DNA of 64,000 bases from Alteromonas confluentis (lineage in GTDB: Bacteria > Pseudomonadota > Gammaproteobacteria > Enterobacterales > Alteromonadaceae). The position numbers and the translations under genes are program-made. The stretch is taken from NCBI RefSeq assembly GCF_001757105.1, contig NZ_MDHN01000004.1, positions 169,471 through 233,470 on the forward strand. The letters run 5' to 3'. The notes below the pieces were generated by a model. That model was not told where the DNA came from. It searched no databases and worked only from the letters and a program-made list of their open reading frames with translations. Shown piece by piece: positions 63,114 through 64,000 of the stretch (the first letter of the stretch is position 1; each line of letters begins with the position of its first letter).

Positions 63114-64000
63114 ATCGAGTAGGGTGAGGCATCACCGCCTCATCCCTCTCACAGAACCGTACGTACGGGCCTCGTATACGGCTCCTGTACAGTTTATCCA
63201 GCGTAATTGCTGGGCACATTTCCCGTTCTAACGTCTTCCAGATTCACCAGTCCAAGTTCGTTAAACCAGCTGTTTGGCATCGCGTAGCTTGCCAGTGGGC
63301 TTCTTGCGCTGCGCCAACTCGTCATGCTCATGGACGCGAACTTGCCTTTGTAGCCCCGCTGTCGTAGCCAGCGATGCAGGCGGCTCGCCTTTTTCCATAA
63401 CTTCAGTTGAACACTGCGCAGTCTGCGTCTCAGCCAACTCGCGATTTGCTTGAATGCCCTGCTGGCATTGGCAATCCTGAAGTACTGGCTGAACCCTCTT
63501 AGCAGTGGATTCAGTCTGTTGATGACATGTGACAACGGTTTTCCCCCGTTGCGTTTTGTCATCTCCTTTAGCTTCATTTTGAACAATGCCAGTTTCTTCG
63601 CTTGGATTCGGGTATATTTCGTCCCGATTTCCACACCAAGGAACCTGACACCCGCATCACTGTGTGTGATGTGGGTTTTCTCTGTGTTCACGGTCAGCTT
63701 CAGTTTACCTTCAAGGATTTGGGTCGCTTGTCGTTGCGCATTCTCTGCCGCTGAACGACTGCGACACAAGATAAGAATATCATCAGCGTAGCGCACTATG
63801 CGGTGGCCACGTTGCATCATCTCCTTATCAAACGCATCCAGATAGATGTTCGCTATCAAGGGGCTGATTACCCCACCTTGCGGACTCCCTGTGTCTGTCT
63901 GCTGCCAATGGCCTTCAACCATCACCCCACTTGTTAAGAACTGGCTGATTAAGCGCAGCACGCTACCATCACGCACCCGCCGTTTAATGCTTTCTATGAT
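63114..64000 (-). mobile_element. Group II intron, 3' part (5' end outside window)
   Basis: On the minus strand the reverse-transcriptase stop is followed by a candidate domain V (GAGCCGTATACG... CGTACGGTTC, 63154-63184) and a domain VI-like hairpin (GATGAGGCGGTGATGCCTCACCC), ending in ACTCGAT at 63114. The 3' exon would start at 63113. The boundary is predicted, not proven. Confidence 0.75.
63194..64000 (-). CDS. ltrA: Group II intron reverse transcriptase/maturase, C-terminal part
   Basis: The frame is open to the right edge, so this is the last 268 or so residues of a larger protein; the GTG at 63976 is internal. Visible: RT motifs TGSPQGGVISPLIANIYL, RYADDILIL (catalytic YADD) and LGVEI, then a maturase X domain (HVINRLNPLLRGFSQYFRIA...FKQIASWLRRRLR) typical of group II intron-encoded proteins. 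No HNH endonuclease is visible before the stop. It lies inside the intron element. Confidence 0.93.
   Translation of the reverse strand: MIESIKRRVRDGSVLRLISQFLTSGVMVEGHWQQTDTGSPQGGVISPLIANIYLDAFDKEMMQRGHRIVRYADDILILCRSRSAAENAQRQATQILEGKLKLTVNTEKTHITHSDAGVRFLGVEIGTKYTRIQAKKLALFKMKLKEMTKRNGGKPLSHVINRLNPLLRGFSQYFRIANASRAFKQIASWLRRRLRSVQLKLWKKASRLHRWLRQRGYKGKFASMSMTSWRSARSPLASYAMPNSWFNELGLVNLEDVRTGNVPSNYAG

Noticed and set aside
62915..63115. A 66-codon frame crossing the intron 3' boundary
   Set aside because: Its ATG spans the predicted splice junction and the rest has no recognised domain.

Overview
The window looks like the chromosome of a marine gammaproteobacterium of the Alteromonadales (Alteromonas-like). 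The evidence is the protein families and gene neighbourhoods: three TonB-dependent receptors, a SapC/halogenase/cupin set beside a carbohydrate receptor, a split-alpha proton-translocating transhydrogenase, biosynthetic SpeA, GlmU/GlmS, and a PEP-CTERM protein. No rRNA, tRNA or CRISPR array was recognised. Taxonomy is inferred from protein character only.

Left part (1-13.8 kb): a polysaccharide locus. It holds a truncated membrane AraC-type regulator, two overlapping flavin-dependent halogenase-family genes, a large TonB-dependent receptor, a SapC-family protein, a JmjC/cupin_8 protein, a GH5 lipoprotein with C-terminal CBM modules, a GH30 lipoprotein and a DUF6445 oxygenase-like protein. The enzymes suggest a beta-glucan (1,3/1,6-type) substrate. 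CG-centred palindromes built on AGAACGTTCT stand before the receptor and before the GH5 gene, which suggests one repressor controls both transcripts. The role of the halogenase/SapC/cupin/DUF6445 proteins is unknown and is the best candidate here for an undescribed system.

13.9-19.1 kb: a PEP-CTERM protein, then an iron operon on the minus strand (receptor, small membrane protein, PepSY ferric-reductase-like protein) with a good Fur box. 19.2-21.3 kb: an AlbA_2/HATPase gene alone between two copies of a 13-bp direct repeat, immediately downstream of the glmS 3' end (the attTn7 position). 21.4-27.2 kb: glmS, a DeoR-type regulator, a Gfo/Idh/MocA oxidoreductase and glmU on the minus strand, with a thioesterase on the plus strand. 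A large imperfect inverted repeat covers the regulator's start codon.

27.4-41.4 kb: a GGDEF protein with a degenerate signature; a carotenoid oxygenase/DUF2141 operon divergent from a NarL-type two-component pair across a 17-bp inverted repeat; a DMT exporter; ogt and an Ada-AraC-AlkA fusion; a tightly coupled cupredoxin / GGDEF-EAL / DUF3034 / globin-like lipoprotein operon; and a serine beta-lactamase-family hydrolase.

41.4-64 kb: speA, glpK, an M28 peptidase, a remnant of a small XRE regulator, a siderophore-type receptor, a nitroreductase, a sulfotransferase, a tandem hairpin repeat array, the pntA1-pntA2-pntB operon behind a 22-bp perfect palindrome, a parvulin, a PhnD-like binding protein paired with a histidine kinase, a very large FG-GAP repeat lipoprotein, a Uma2 nuclease-fold protein, and the 3' part of a group II intron that runs off the window.
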